From contig OX336336.1 of the NCBI GenBank assembly GCA_946902875.1, positions 7,720,545 to 7,784,544 of the forward strand: 64,000 nucleotides of DNA, given 5' to 3'. The stretch's first letter is position 1, and each line of letters starts with the position of its first letter. Position numbers and translations under genes: made by a program. A model generated the notes under the pieces. It saw only the letters and a program-made list of their open reading frames with translations. It made no database searches and had not been told where the DNA came from. The DNA is from Nematopogon swammerdamellus. Lineage: Eukaryota; Arthropoda; Insecta; Lepidoptera; Adelidae. Below are positions 43,228 through 53,605 of the stretch, piece after piece.

Positions 43228-43622
43228 GGTCTCATATTCATACGGAATCCTACTACTAAGCCTACGCCGTCTGTCTGTCTGTATCTTTTAAACCGTAATA
43301 GGTACCTAACCGGTTGAAATGTTCACAGAATATGCGTGAATAAAAAGGAACAAGAAGGAAAACGAAAAGGAAGGAAAAAAAAGGACAGCCAACAAATAAT
43401 AATAAAAAAAACAAAAAGGAAAAAAAATAAGGGGTTTCCCATACAATTCTCATAATTAAGGACTCAATATTTTCACTCTATTGATTAAATAATATTGATA
43501 AGAGTTAAACTTGATGTAATTGTAGTGCAAACTCCAAAGTAAAACAACAAAAAACCGGCCAATTACGTGGTGGTACAGAACCCTCGGTGCGCCAGGCGCA
43601 CTCGCACTTGAGCGGTTTTATC
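43228..43622 (+). repeat. GGTTCCGTA-family repeat inside the intron
   Basis: Starts 'ttagggtctcatattcatacggaatccta', has a TCTGTCTGTCTGT tract, and ends 'cagaaccctcggtgcgccaggcgcactcgcacttgagcggtttta'. It occupies much of the 827-bp intron between the two coding exons, opposite in orientation to the gene. Confidence 0.7.
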
Positions 43623-43732
43623 ATGTATATGATGAGTGATGACGAATAAAAAATCACCTAAAACCATAAACATAGATGAGACAGTACAAAATAAAATCAT
43701 ATTTAATTCAAATAACGCATCTTCATACTTAC

Positions 43733-44573
43733 TATGGTTTGGTGACTGTGAGGTGGGTAGTCGACCTCGGGTTATATAAATAGTTTTTATTTCTGGATCA
43801 ACTTTCCACGAAGGAAACGAATCTAATGGCTCAATTACTGGATACTCCGGTACAACTTCTGACATGTTGCTGAGCTCACCCATTTCCAACGCATCAATAT
43901 TTTCGTCAAAATTGTCCAAGGCATTGATCCTTTTATTTTTCAGCAAATGTGCGTCATTCCGCGCCTTTAATTTGCGCATTAGAGAAAGGCGTACTTTAAG
44001 TATTAAAATGGGGGTTAAATCACCAACCAAATAGTTCTCAAGGTCGGTTAAGGAGTCGCTGTCACCGTCGAGTTCTTCGTTAGGTCGGACAGGCTGCAAA
44101 TCTAAATCCTCTTCCATGTCGGCAGTGCTTACTGGAATTTCGTTTACTTGTCTCGACTCATCCGAGTTAATAATCTCATTAGATCCGTAATCTCGTTTGA
44201 ATCTCTGAAGTTTGTCGAGCCTGCGAGGATAATTATGCCATTGTTTTTTCCTTACGCCTTCACTACTGTGCTTAACTTCTTTGTCAATATATTTCTCGTA
44301 TTCACTGTTTTTATTTATCGTAATTGCTTTTCTTTTCATGTTATTGATTTTCACGTCATTATCGAATGCAATGACTGCTTCTTGATGTTTGCTCGCATCT
44401 TCTGCATTTTCTCGTGTCGGATGTTGGCTTCGCAGTGCGAACTGTTCTTCCTTGCTGCCGGAGCGATCGATGAAGAGCCATGGGCCTCGTGAGCGGAATG
44501 GGCTGGCGGCGTTGCCCATTACCAATAGTGCTAGTGTAGTAGTAGTTATTACGAGAAACGATGTTAACTGCAT
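43733..44573 (-). CDS. Prohormone-like secreted precursor, main exon
   Basis: ATG at 44573 follows directly on the acceptor TTGTTTCAG, so a 5' UTR exon precedes it. The first ~23 residues, MQLTSFLVITTTTLALLVMG then NAA, form a clear signal peptide, cleaved before SPFRSRGPWLFIDRSG. The 280 codons are acidic and Lys/Arg-punctuated: VRKKQWHNYPRRLDKLQRFK then RDYG gives three dibasic sites in 20 residues. An amphipathic basic stretch ILILKVRLSLMRKLKAR precedes LLKNKR. The exon ends in phase 1 at donor GTAAGT (43732-43727). There are no cysteines in the mature part. PWLF after the signal and the LSLMRKLK helix faintly recall CRF-like diuretic hormone precursors, but there is no Gly-Lys-Arg after the helix. 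Family unknown. Confidence 0.75.
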
Positions 44574-44800
44574 CTGAAACAAGCCAAAAGTTTTCTTAAC
44601 ATTTGTGAAGCCACACAGCGTGAGATCACAGCAACATAGAATATACGAAAGGGAATCTAGAAAGGGTCTCCGATCAGTGTAGGCTCAATAAGACGTACAC
44701 TCCTGTAAAGGTTGAAGAACCTTACCACACTGCACACTTCAGTTAGTACTAAGCGCGTGTGACAAGATGCTACACAGGCGTAACCCCAACTTTTACCAAT
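44574..44800 (-). promoter_or_regulatory. Presumed 5' UTR exon and short first intron of the prohormone-like gene
   Basis: A pyrimidine-rich acceptor at 44574 and a candidate donor GTAAGG at 44725-44720 would define a 152-bp intron. The 5' UTR exon would then end at 44726. No TATA box is obvious upstream. The donor choice is inference. Confidence 0.35.
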
Positions 44801-45171
44801 CGTTTCCGTGCCAAGTTAAATCGAATTACGCGCATAGAAAGTTTTAAGCCTATCCACTCTCGAACTTCCAACAATCAATAAGAAATGACAAACTCAAAGT
44901 ACACGTGTTTGACGTTCGATTTGAATTTCAATTTAGGGCCTCATACTAGAACACTGTGCAAAGCAGTAAGCGAAAATTCGGGATTTTTTTTAATTGCTAA
45001 ACTATTTTTTTTTTCAAATCCTCGCTTTCGTCACGCGCGTTATGTTCAATATGATTTACAAGCAAATTCAGAGGCATTTTCATGAATTTATCTATCGATG
45101 GAAGCAAATCAAATCGTGTTTCACAGGGCTACCGATATGCCCTGATAGGTGAAGTTTTAATTTTTTTTAAC
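44801..45171. other. Non-coding, upstream of the prohormone-like gene
   Basis: No exon or repeat recognised; presumably promoter-proximal sequence for the minus-strand gene. Confidence 0.35.
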
Positions 45172-45265
45172 TAACACGTTTGGCTACATCACCTACTACA
45201 TCCATGATGTCATCACAGATGTTGTAGGTGATGTAGCCAACCCTGTCAGTTTCCATTAAAAAAAA
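45172..45265. repeat. Inverted pair of SINE A tails
   Basis: A minus-oriented tail ('cgtttggctacatcacctactacatccatgatgtc') meets a plus-oriented tail ('atcacagatgttgtaggtgatgtagccaaccctgtcagtttcca') at about 45212, giving a ~40-bp-arm palindrome with A-runs pointing outwards. Confidence 0.8.
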
Positions 45266-47220
45266 TACTAGCTACCTACCTATCTTAGATAATTGAACCT
45301 ATTGGTAGTACCTATCAATTTCAAACTAACAAACAATTTCATCCTTCACCTTTTGGGTCATTAAGCAAAGTAACGTTTATCTCGTTAATAATAGACCAAT
45401 TTCTGTCAAAATTACGAAAGGAAATGACATGTTACCCACACAATAATTAGCTACCACAGCGGCATGCAATATTGATGGAGCAGGCCGGGTCGCTATTGAT
45501 CGCTGTGACCGGGTGCTTCGTCGTTTCGAAGCAACCACTCATCAACAAAGATTGGGCTAAATTGGCCTAGTTATTGAAAACAAAAAGCGTTAGACACTTT
45601 TATTGTGGAAGTAGGTATAAATTACTTAATTTTTTTTGTGAAAAAGGTTTGAACTGAACAGCAATCTTAAATATTAGATAAATTTTCATACATGTGTCAG
45701 TTTACGTACATGTAGGTATGTTATCAATCCTCTATCTATACACGTTTTTTTATTATACATATTTATACTTAATTTGTGGGCTTCGGTGCTGAGTAACACT
45801 ATAAATACCCAAAGTATTATTAAATTAAAGTTTTGCAACCTTATTCTATCTATCTATAAAAAAAATTATACCTACCTAAAAATTATAATAAACTAAACTT
45901 AATAATCACACATTTTGAAAAAAAAAAATCAAATTCGCCCTGTTAACAAAACGTTATTTCTGCTTCAATTATCCTCAGAAGACTAAGCAAGTAAATGATT
46001 TTGACGTCAAATGCATTACGCAAAATTAGGCACATTAAAAAAAATCATAAATCAACTTATACTCTGCTTCTGAGCCAGGAGTTACCTCCGAGGAGAGCGC
46101 AAATGCTTAACGAGACGAGCTCAATATCTCGCGGGGGCTCAGAGTGAAATCGTGCGGAAGAGGAAACGGGGCTCAAACCAGCAGCAGCGCCGGCGACTCG
46201 GATCTCGGACTGAGAAGGAAATGCGACATTTGTGACAGGCCATTGCCTCTCTCTTGCGGTTTGAAACATAGACGTGCAAGGGGAACGTGTCGGGTTTGCG
46301 GTGGCACACTTTGGACTAATCTGTCAAGACTACGTCGGCCACGGATGTCGGCGGTCTAAATAGGCCATGTTGAATAGAGCAAGATGTCTTATAGGTAGCG
46401 CGACATGTGGTTTTATACCACCTACCTATATTCGTTGGTGGCTATGATATTAAGTTGCTGTTGATGTGATTACTGTCGGGGGTTAGAATGGCGTTAAAGG
46501 CTCTCGGGGAAGTAGCTAGCTTAGCTTATAATATAATTTGATACTGTTACGTTCGGAATACGTCAGTTGTGCCTAGGAGTATCTCGTCTTGATAATCAGT
46601 TTTAATGGCAAAACGATTCTTCTAGGAAAAGTGTTGATTTAGTTTTTTTAATTTTTTTGAAGAATAATGAAGAGTTTTAATTTTCAAGACATGAACTGTC
46701 TATTAATTTGCAAATGTAATTCTGTATAGTTTCTTTTTCTTTTATAAATCGAAACTAATTCCTAGCAATCGAAATGACGCTGGTGTACCGAGGTATCGAA
46801 ATTCAATCAGGTATAACGTAATATAATATAAATATAGATATTTAGACGGTGCAAAACATCCACAAGCCCTCAACAACCACAGAGCAGCAGATATGCAGAT
46901 GTTTTTCATCTCCTGTCCGATAAAATCGCATTTAGATTATAAATTAACACAACCAGCCGTAATTACCGTTTCACAGTTTCAATACATCGACGCCTGCAGA
47001 ATATCGAATCAGCGAAGAAATTCTATAGATCTCCTTTAACGGGTCTATCTACCACCCGTTGTGCAGCCCTGTCCTTTGAAAAGGTCCTGATTCAATATTG
47101 TTCATGGCTAAACTTCAATTTAATTTACAGTTTCAGTTTTTGCTATCCTTCTCGCATTAGGTATCTACCATTAGCCACATGTAATGGGGCAACTTCATTA
47201 CATGAAACTCCCATTACATT
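45266..47220. other. Non-coding; one Cys-containing frame of unknown status
   Basis: A plus frame at 46144-46359 contains KCDICDRPLPLSC and GTCRVCGG, spaced somewhat like zinc ligands. It has no start context, splice sites or recognisable domain and I do not call it a gene. The remainder is AT-rich and featureless. Confidence 0.3.
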
Positions 47221-47376
47221 GAAACGGCGAAATAATCCGTGTTTTCCGTCCAGTTCAGTGTAGCCGACACGACCGAAGGGAAGCACTGACATGCAACTAG
47301 TTCAACGAGGTGTTATGGGCTGATATCACGGATGCAGTAGGTGATGTAGCCAACCGTGTCAGATTCCATAAAAAAT
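47221..47376 (+). repeat. SINE A, 5'-truncated
   Basis: Starts in the body at 'gaaacggcgaaataatccgtgttttccgtccagttcagtg' and ends with the tail hairpin and A-run. The head is missing. Confidence 0.8.
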
Positions 47377-47730
47377 GCATTTTTGATTCCCTAATATCAT
47401 AGAAAATTATCTTAATAAAATTGTTTTATTTCAATATTTGGCAAAATATTCCCGATTTTAAGAGGCCGTTTTGCCCTTCATCGATTTAAATACATGTACG
47501 ATTACCTTGTGAAATAGCACAATAAACAACCCCTGTCTGTATTTGTCCGGACCCCGGACTCGCCTATGTAATCACGCCTCCATTAAGCACTCAACCAACC
47601 CCTTTCTTCCGATGTTGATTTGGTTAATTTTCCGCTCTTTGTTTTGTTTTTTGAGATATTTTGGCTTTAGTAAAATATTGCAGCCCCTGTGTTGGATTTG
47701 TTTGAACTACATTTTAATATTATATTTGTT

Positions 47731-47830
47731 TATGTAATACGCTTTGGGCAGCTATGTCTGAAGTGCCAGAGCACATGCTATATGACCAGCCGATATCACC
47801 TCCGAGAAGATAGGTGCCATATCGGAGATT
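47731..47830 (-). repeat. SINE B, 3' fragment
   Basis: The minus strand reads 'ggcacctatcttctcggaggtgatatcggctggtc' down to a CGTATTACATAA end, matching the last 100 bp of SINE B. Confidence 0.65.
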
Positions 47831-48204
47831 TTACGATAAAAATTATAAAACCCGATTGCTAAAAAAATATCAGAAGAAAATTATGTAGTCGGACTATCTG
47901 TCTATTCGAATCCTTCCACGTGCCCGACTACAGCATTTGCTACTAGTTTTTCTTGTTTTCGGATTTTTTTTAGTTGTCGGGTTTCATAAATTTTGTATTT
48001 TATTTTTTATTGAATTAATTTTAGTTCCAAACCCATTAAGTGGTCATTAATCGCCTTTTCGAGCTCTTGACAATGATACCTACCCCACTCGATGGGTTTT
48101 GAAGAAAAACTATTTTTAAAGACGAATCCAACGACACCTCATATGTTAAACCGATCAAGCTGTTTAGGCTTCAGGCGTGCCATAGTAATAGACATACCTA
48201 CATG

Positions 48205-48243
48205 CAACATACATACATACATACATGCATACATACATACAAG
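48205..48243 (+). repeat. (ACAT)n microsatellite
   Basis: Nearly uninterrupted ATAC/CATA repeats with one G substitution. Confidence 0.9.
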
Positions 48244-48991
48244 GTTACATATACATAGTAGGTTATCTAGGCTGAGTATAAATGGTTCAGGATTAGAAAC
48301 GGATGGAGACCGGTACACAGACAAAATTAGGGTTTCTTTACTTACTGTCAGCATGAGAGCTGATGAGAGCAGTCGGTTCCGTAACATTCTCATTTAAATT
48401 TTCGTCTACATAAACCACCACTTTTGCTTTACATGTCGCTTTGTTGGATAACTACTATAGCCGTGAATGTTTTTAAGTGAGGATGTACTTTGAAGCCTGC
48501 ATTCTGTTAGACACAAAAAGCTAACAGAGAGCTCATCAAAGTTTTTGTTTATATGTAAGTACTACGTATATTTATTGTCATGAGTTTTAATGTATGTTGG
48601 CGTTTGATATAAATTGATGCAGTCTTTAGGCTGTTTACATGGTTTAGTTTCCACCAACTCATATGTATGAGTCCAGTGCATAATCTTTTGTACGCAATGT
48701 AAGCTAGTGTAATAATAATTTATTCTTATCATCTAACAATTCTGTCAGCTCGTAAACATTCGAATTACTATGTTTGGTAAGTGCGGTAATGGTAAGTCCG
48801 CTGGTTGTGTCCAGTTGGCGCATGGCGGCCGGCACTGTAGCATAGTAAAAGGAAACGAGTACAGGGTAACTGGAGCCCATTTTCAAAATAATAACCAACG
48901 CTGCGCTGCGCCGAGCCACCAGGGCTGTCACAACTCACAACACTAACATAATTGACAGGTAGTGAGCCCATTGTGGTGGAAATGCAATTCC
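48244..48991. other. Non-coding, nothing recognised
   Basis: Contains no frame with a domain and no repeat I can name. Confidence 0.35.
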
Positions 48992-49139
<148 letters not shown>

Positions 49140-49256
49140 AGTAAATAGTCAATCGTGTCAGTTTCCATTAAAAAAATAAATAAAAAAACTCACTCGGTTT
49201 TTTTTTTGTTTTTTTTTTATGGAAACTGACACGATTGACTACTTCTTCTCGCACTC
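49140..49256. repeat. Tail-to-tail inverted SINE A remnants
   Basis: 'gtaaatagtcaatcgtgtcagtttccatt' with an A-run is followed after about 30 bp by a T-run and 'atggaaactgacacgattgactacttcttctc'. The arms pair almost perfectly, including the variant 'gtcaatcgtgtc'. That indicates a local inverted duplication rather than two independent insertions. Confidence 0.75.
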
Positions 49257-49589
49257 ACTGACTACAAGCGAGGAAAGTGAGAATGTACAGTTCCCTCAAA
49301 ACTTAAATGCCGCTCGACCTACTACCAGCGCCGTCAACGAATTTTACATCATCACTCGTAGATCATAGGGTAGATAATTGCTTCACTGTACATGCTTGAA
49401 CCCAAGATGCGAGCGACATTAAAGTCTACCCTATGTTCTACGAATTATAACCTAAAATTCGTTGACTGCGCAGGTAAGTAGGTTGAGCAGCATTACAGTT
49501 TTGAGGGAACTGTAAGTAGTGGTTGTGTACGGACAGCGTGCGCTAGCGCGCTTGGATGAAGACGGTTAACGACTGTAGTAGCGGTGTCA

Positions 49590-49830
49590 TTTATTTTTAA
49601 CCGACTTCCAAAAAAGGAGGAGGTTCTCAATTCGTCTGTATGTTTTTTTTTTTTATTTTTTTTTTTTATTTTTTTTTTTATTTTTTTGTATGTTTGTAAC
49701 ACGATTTCTCCGTCAATTGAGGGCCGATTTAGAAAATTCTTTTTTTGTTAGTTAGGTCATACTTCCGAGGTGGTCCCATTTCAATTTTATCGAAATTGGT
49801 TCAGTGGTTTTCGAAAAATCAGCATAATAC
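49590..49830 (+). repeat. GAAGTCGGTTA-family repeat, part
   Basis: 'taaccgacttccaaaaaaggaggaggttctcaattcg', poly-T, 'cgatttctccgtcaattga..gccgattt', 'gaggtggtcccattt' and 'atcgaaattggttcagtggtttt'. This is the end module seen inverted at 10575-10800. Confidence 0.6.
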
Positions 49831-49975
49831 TATGGTGTGTGGTTACCTTCAGCAAAACTTGTGATGTGGTCGTTTTCGGCAATTTTCAGTTTGATAAATT
49901 AGTATGGTGTGTGGTTACCTTCAGCAAAACATTTGTGATGTGGACTTATTCAGCAATTTGCAGTCTGACACATAT
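49831..49975 (+). repeat. Imperfect tandem duplication, 72-bp period
   Basis: TATGGTGTGTGGTTACCTTC AGCAAAAC...TTGTGATGTGG occurs at 49831 and 49903. Confidence 0.8.
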
Positions 49976-50150
49976 GGCGAATAATTCTGTACCACTTCAA
50001 TCGATTTCGATTATTCGATTTCGATTATTCTTTTTTATGTAATATTACTAAAAAGAATGAAATAAAAACTGTTTTAAAAAATATTAAACCGATTTCCAAA
50101 AAACAAAAAAAAAAAAACTAAAAAAGTATTAAATACCTAATATTTTGACA

Positions 50151-50346
50151 TTTTCTCTGTCCTGTTGAAATACATGAATCGATATACTAGTGATACATAT
50201 TCGGACCCTTGTTTCATGAATATTCTAAATTTGAAATTTTTTATTTTGAAATTTTCTCTGTCCTGTTGAAATACATGAATCGATATACTAGTGATACATA
50301 TTCGGACCCTTGTTTCATGAATATTCTAAATTTGAAATTTTTTATC
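50151..50346 (+). repeat. Near-perfect tandem duplication, 101-bp period
   Basis: 'ttttctctgtcctgttgaaat...catgaatattctaaatttgaaattttttat' occurs at 50151 and 50252 with no visible substitution over about 95 bp, so the duplication is recent. Confidence 0.9.
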
Positions 50347-50823
50347 TTTTCCGACCGGCGCTTAATTTATTATGGTACCTGGCCAGTACCTACTGTACCG
50401 AGTACCATCGAGCTGGTTTGATGATGGAGACAGAAGGTGGCCATAGGAACTCCTAAACTACACATGATAAACCCATCGTGTTTGGGCTTGTTGCATTTGT
50501 CTTCACGAGAAATTTACTTTAGACCTAAAAGATTCTCAATTCGACGGTATGTTTTCTTTTTTTGGATGTTTGTTACGCGATTACTCCGTCAATTGTGGGC
50601 CGATTTTGAAAATTCTTTTTTTTTTATTTGAAAGGGGATAACCCTGAGGTTTTTGAAGTGAAAACTTCTTTAGCGGCTCTTGGCACTTTTTTAGGTGGGT
50701 AAAAATGTATAACTCGCGACATCGCGTCAGCGTCATTTTTAAAATGAAACCTTAAGTCATTGCGTTAAGGGTTAAGTTAGAGTGGCACGGGATCTGCCGG
50801 CACTCCCGGAGTGCAACTGTTAA

Positions 50824-51010
50824 GTAGGGTTCCGTAACACGTTTATGTCTGTCCATTCTACTAAGTTCTGCAAAATGAATGTAGGGTTCCGTAACATATG
50901 CATGTCTATCCGTTCTACTAAATTTTACAATTTTCAACCAAGGTCCTCCGACGGTTATTTTATAATAAAAGTAGGCTTCCGTAACACGTTTATGTCTGTC
51001 CATTCTACTA
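50824..51010 (+). repeat. Threefold repeat of a ~57-bp unit
   Basis: 'gtaggNttccgtaacacgtttatgtctgtccattctactaagttctgca' occurs near 50825, 50882 (diverged) and 50970. The first and third are nearly identical. On the minus strand it yields a repeated DRHKRVTEPY peptide, which is incidental to the DNA repeat. Confidence 0.8.
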
Positions 51011-51018
51011 AGTTCTGC

Positions 51019-51363
51019 AACATCACCTACAACGTCCGTGATGTCAGCCCATAACACCAGTGCCATGTCAGTGCTTCCCCCTTTGATCGTGCTGACTACA
51101 CTGAACTGGTCGGAAAACACAAACTATTTACATAGCCGTTTCGACCGACGTTTAATTCAGTGCGGTGGTACCAACCCGGGAAGGTTAAACCCTACCACCA
51201 AGTAAGATTACGAGGGAAGGGACTTACAGTTTTACGAGGAATCCGAACCTTGGTCAGCCTCCAACGGTCAGCGGTCACCCATCTAAGTACTGACCGCACC
51301 CAGCGTTGCTTAAAATTCAATAGCGACAGTTGACTGTCTGCACCACTGAGCTATCGAAGCTGA
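51019..51363 (-). repeat. SINE A with full head
   Basis: All modules from the tail hairpin to the A-box end 'caccactgagctatcgaagctgac'. The 5S-like segment reads GGTCACCCATCTAAGTACTG ACCGCACC on the plus strand. The A-run end is fused to the 57-bp repeats. Confidence 0.85.
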
Positions 51364-51394
51364 CGTGGTCCTATTTTAATTGGGTCAAGATCGG

Positions 51395-51840
51395 ATTGGA
51401 AAGCGAGGCGGAATCGCGAGGCCGAAGGCCGAGCGATTCCGCCGAGTACATTAATAGCAAAAATTACTAAAAAAAACTGTGAAATAAAAAAAAAGTTTTA
51501 AAAAACATAAAACCGACTTCCTAAAAAAAGTAGAACTAAAAAACTATTTAAAATAAAAATATAAAAACCGCCTTCAAAAATATATGAAATAAAAACCTAA
51601 AAAAAAAAAACGAACCCTAGAGTTGAAGGCGGTGCTAAAGCAAGCAAAAATGATGCATGAAAGAAAACATGAGCGGATGATAATATCCTTTGTGATTTGT
51701 GTAGCCTTTTTAGCACCGCATTCAACTCTAGGGTTCGTTTTTTTTTTTTAGGTTTTTATTTCATATATTTTTGAAGGCGGTTTTTATATTTTTATTTTAA
51801 ATAGTTTTTTAGTTCTACTTTTTTTAGGAAGTCGGTTTTT
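51395..51840. mobile_element. Fold-back element, GAAGTCGGTTT family
   Basis: Arms 51510-51640 and 51710-51840 are near-perfect complements of about 125 bp, including 'aaccgacttcctaaaaaaagtag', 'ataaaaaccgccttcaaaaatatatgaaataaaaacc' and 'cgaaccctagagttgaa.gcggtgct'. The loop is about 70 bp. The flanking 51395-51510 repeats 'gaggcggaatcgcgaggccgaaggccgagcga' found at 10590-10615. Confidence 0.85.
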
Positions 51841-51902
51841 GTCATTGAGCACTGCGCTCAGCGGCTGACGCGGCTGTTGGAGTGGGGCAGACTGATTACC
51901 AA

Positions 51903-52390
51903 TTACCTCGGGATGCCCAAAGATGCGCCTTTGAGGAATTTGTCGAATTTCGAGCTGCCAATGGTGGCTTTGCTCCTACTTCGCGTTGATCGTGCCGTGC
52001 AGTGGCTGTTGATGTCGGTAGCCCTGCGAGGCGCGCATGCGCGGTGGGCTGCGCCTGCGCCGCCGATTCCCGTACGTACGATGTTCGTGTTTGTTATTGT
52101 CAACAGCGATTTAACTGGCGCGGCGTACGCGGAGTAGAACCACCGAGCCGAGTAGCGAGTTTTTCTATGCACGGAACGCATTCACACTCGTGTTGTTGGT
52201 TGTCTATCAGTGTATCGTATTGTTTACGTGTGAGGCGACCGCAGCTGAAGTGGTAGTTATCGGCACATCTGCTACAGAAGACTGCCGGGTAACTATTTAG
52301 TAATCTGTGCTGCCGGTTCGTTGCCGGTGACGTCACAGCCATGGCCGAGAGCTCCTGATCGACCGAGGTATGTGTCGTAGGTAGGCTCAT
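51903..52390 (-). pseudogene. Partial PHD-finger-like ORF, probable LINE ORF1 remnant
   Basis: The minus frame from 52390 reads AVFCSRCADNYHFSCGRLTR and HECECVPCIEK. The spacing C-x2-C-x4-H-x2-C...C-x2-C fits ligands 3-8 of a C4HC3 PHD finger; the first Cys pair is absent. Some CR1-group LINEs of insects carry a PHD finger in ORF1, so a broken ORF1 is the most likely source. A basic/Ser-rich region in another frame (to 51903) follows. It is not a complete gene. Confidence 0.4.
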
Positions 52391-52439
52391 TTTTAACCCC
52401 TATGTAATGTACTGACTGGGCAGGAATTGCATCCCTATA

Positions 52440-52690
52440 AGCTGGACTTACCGCGGATGCGTACTAATCGGTTCTGCAGATCCTTCCTTCACAGAACTGG
52501 TAAACTCTGGAACGCTCTCACTGCCCACATATTTCCGCCCAAGTATAGTCTCGGGTCCTTCAAGAGAGGCGTGAATGGGCACCTGTCAGGCCGGCATGGC
52601 ATTCGCAGCCCCCGCATACGACCGAATGTCCATGGGCGTCGCTAGACCCCTTATGGGTGGCTCGGCGCCACATGTCGCGCATACTATAAA
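52440..52690 (+). pseudogene. LINE ORF2 C-terminus relic (GHLSGRHGI type)
   Basis: The plus frame reads RTNRFCRSFLHRTGKLWNAL, then AHIFPPKYSLGSFKRGVNGH and LSGRHGI..PRIRPNVHGRR with a stop at 52643-52645. This is the standard end of a jockey-superfamily ORF2. The remaining 3' UTR ('ggcgccacatgtcgcgc') is shared with 32620-32700. Confidence 0.7.
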
Positions 52691-52694
52691 AGAA

Positions 52695-52870
52695 AATGTG
52701 TGTATGGGTGTGTCTGTCTGTGCCATCGTAGCACCCAAACGGATGGACCGATTTGTGCGGTTTTTTTTATTAGAAAGCTGGTTTAATCGGGATGGTTGTT
52801 AGCTATGTTTGTAATCAAGTAATCAAGTAATTAAGTAATCAATAAATTCATTATCTTAAATAGTGGACCG
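52695..52870 (+). repeat. CCCCCGACGAAAA-family dispersed repeat, 3' part
   Basis: 'gtctgtctgtgccatcgtagcacccaaacggatggaccgattt', 'aatcgggatggttgttagctatgtttgtaatcaagtaatcaag'. It matches 30615-30775. Confidence 0.7.
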
Positions 52871-53124
52871 ATTTGCATGCGGTTTTTTTAAAAAGCTTGA
52901 AATAAAAGTTAAATTACAAATTTAAAAAACCCCGACCCTTAAAAAGTAAAAAATAATGTCCTTTTAGCTACTTAAAGGAGTCGGGGAACCGCTAGGTAAA
53001 TAAAATATAAAAACTCAGATCAGCGCGGGAATTTACTTAGCGGTCTCCCGAAATTATTTTTTACTTTATAAGGGTCGGGATTTTTAACTGTAGATGTTGT
53101 GAAATAGTGAAGACTTGGACTTGC

Positions 53125-53235
53125 ATACATGCATTGCATACATACATACATACATACGTGCATACATACATAAATACATACATACATAGATACACGCATA
53201 CATGCATACTACATGCATACATACATAAATACACT
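53125..53235 (+). repeat. (CATA)n microsatellite
   Basis: About 110 bp of CATA/CATAC repeats with interruptions. Confidence 0.9.
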
Positions 53236-53526
53236 CGAAATCATAACCCTCCTTATCCCTCCTTTTTACTACGCGCAGTCAGGTATTAACATTCGAGTAA
53301 AATGAGGGCGTTTCTATTAAATAATTTGGTAGGTACAATGGGTACACATACATACATATAAATTTCTTGGAATGGAGCCACAAACGAATCGATCGGTGGT
53401 TTCTCTAAATTCATCAAAGTCTTGACAAATATATCAAAGAGAATCGAAGCTTAGCAGACCACTGCAGAAGAGGTTGATTTATATATAACATTATATACCG
53501 TACCGTACCGTATTATATATTGTACC

Positions 53527-53605
53527 GTGTGGGGCCGGTACTTTAAAAGAATAGCCCCACTGCATCTCTCCCCGTGTAAGTCGTAAAAGGCGACTAAGGG
53601 ATATG
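53527..53605 (-). repeat. Dispersed repeat scrap (GTGCCAAGGTGAGAGGTGG family)
   Basis: 'ggccggtactttaaaagaatagccccactgcatctctcc' to 'aaaaggcgactaagggata'. It is fused directly to a SINE A body. Confidence 0.6.

Noticed and set aside
46144..46359. Cys-containing frame as a zinc-finger gene
   Set aside because: Ligand spacing does not fit a known finger, and no start, splice site or neighbouring exon supports it.
48180..48245. Periodic repeats as a CRISPR-like array
   Set aside because: Simple ACAT microsatellite without spacers; the organism is a eukaryote.
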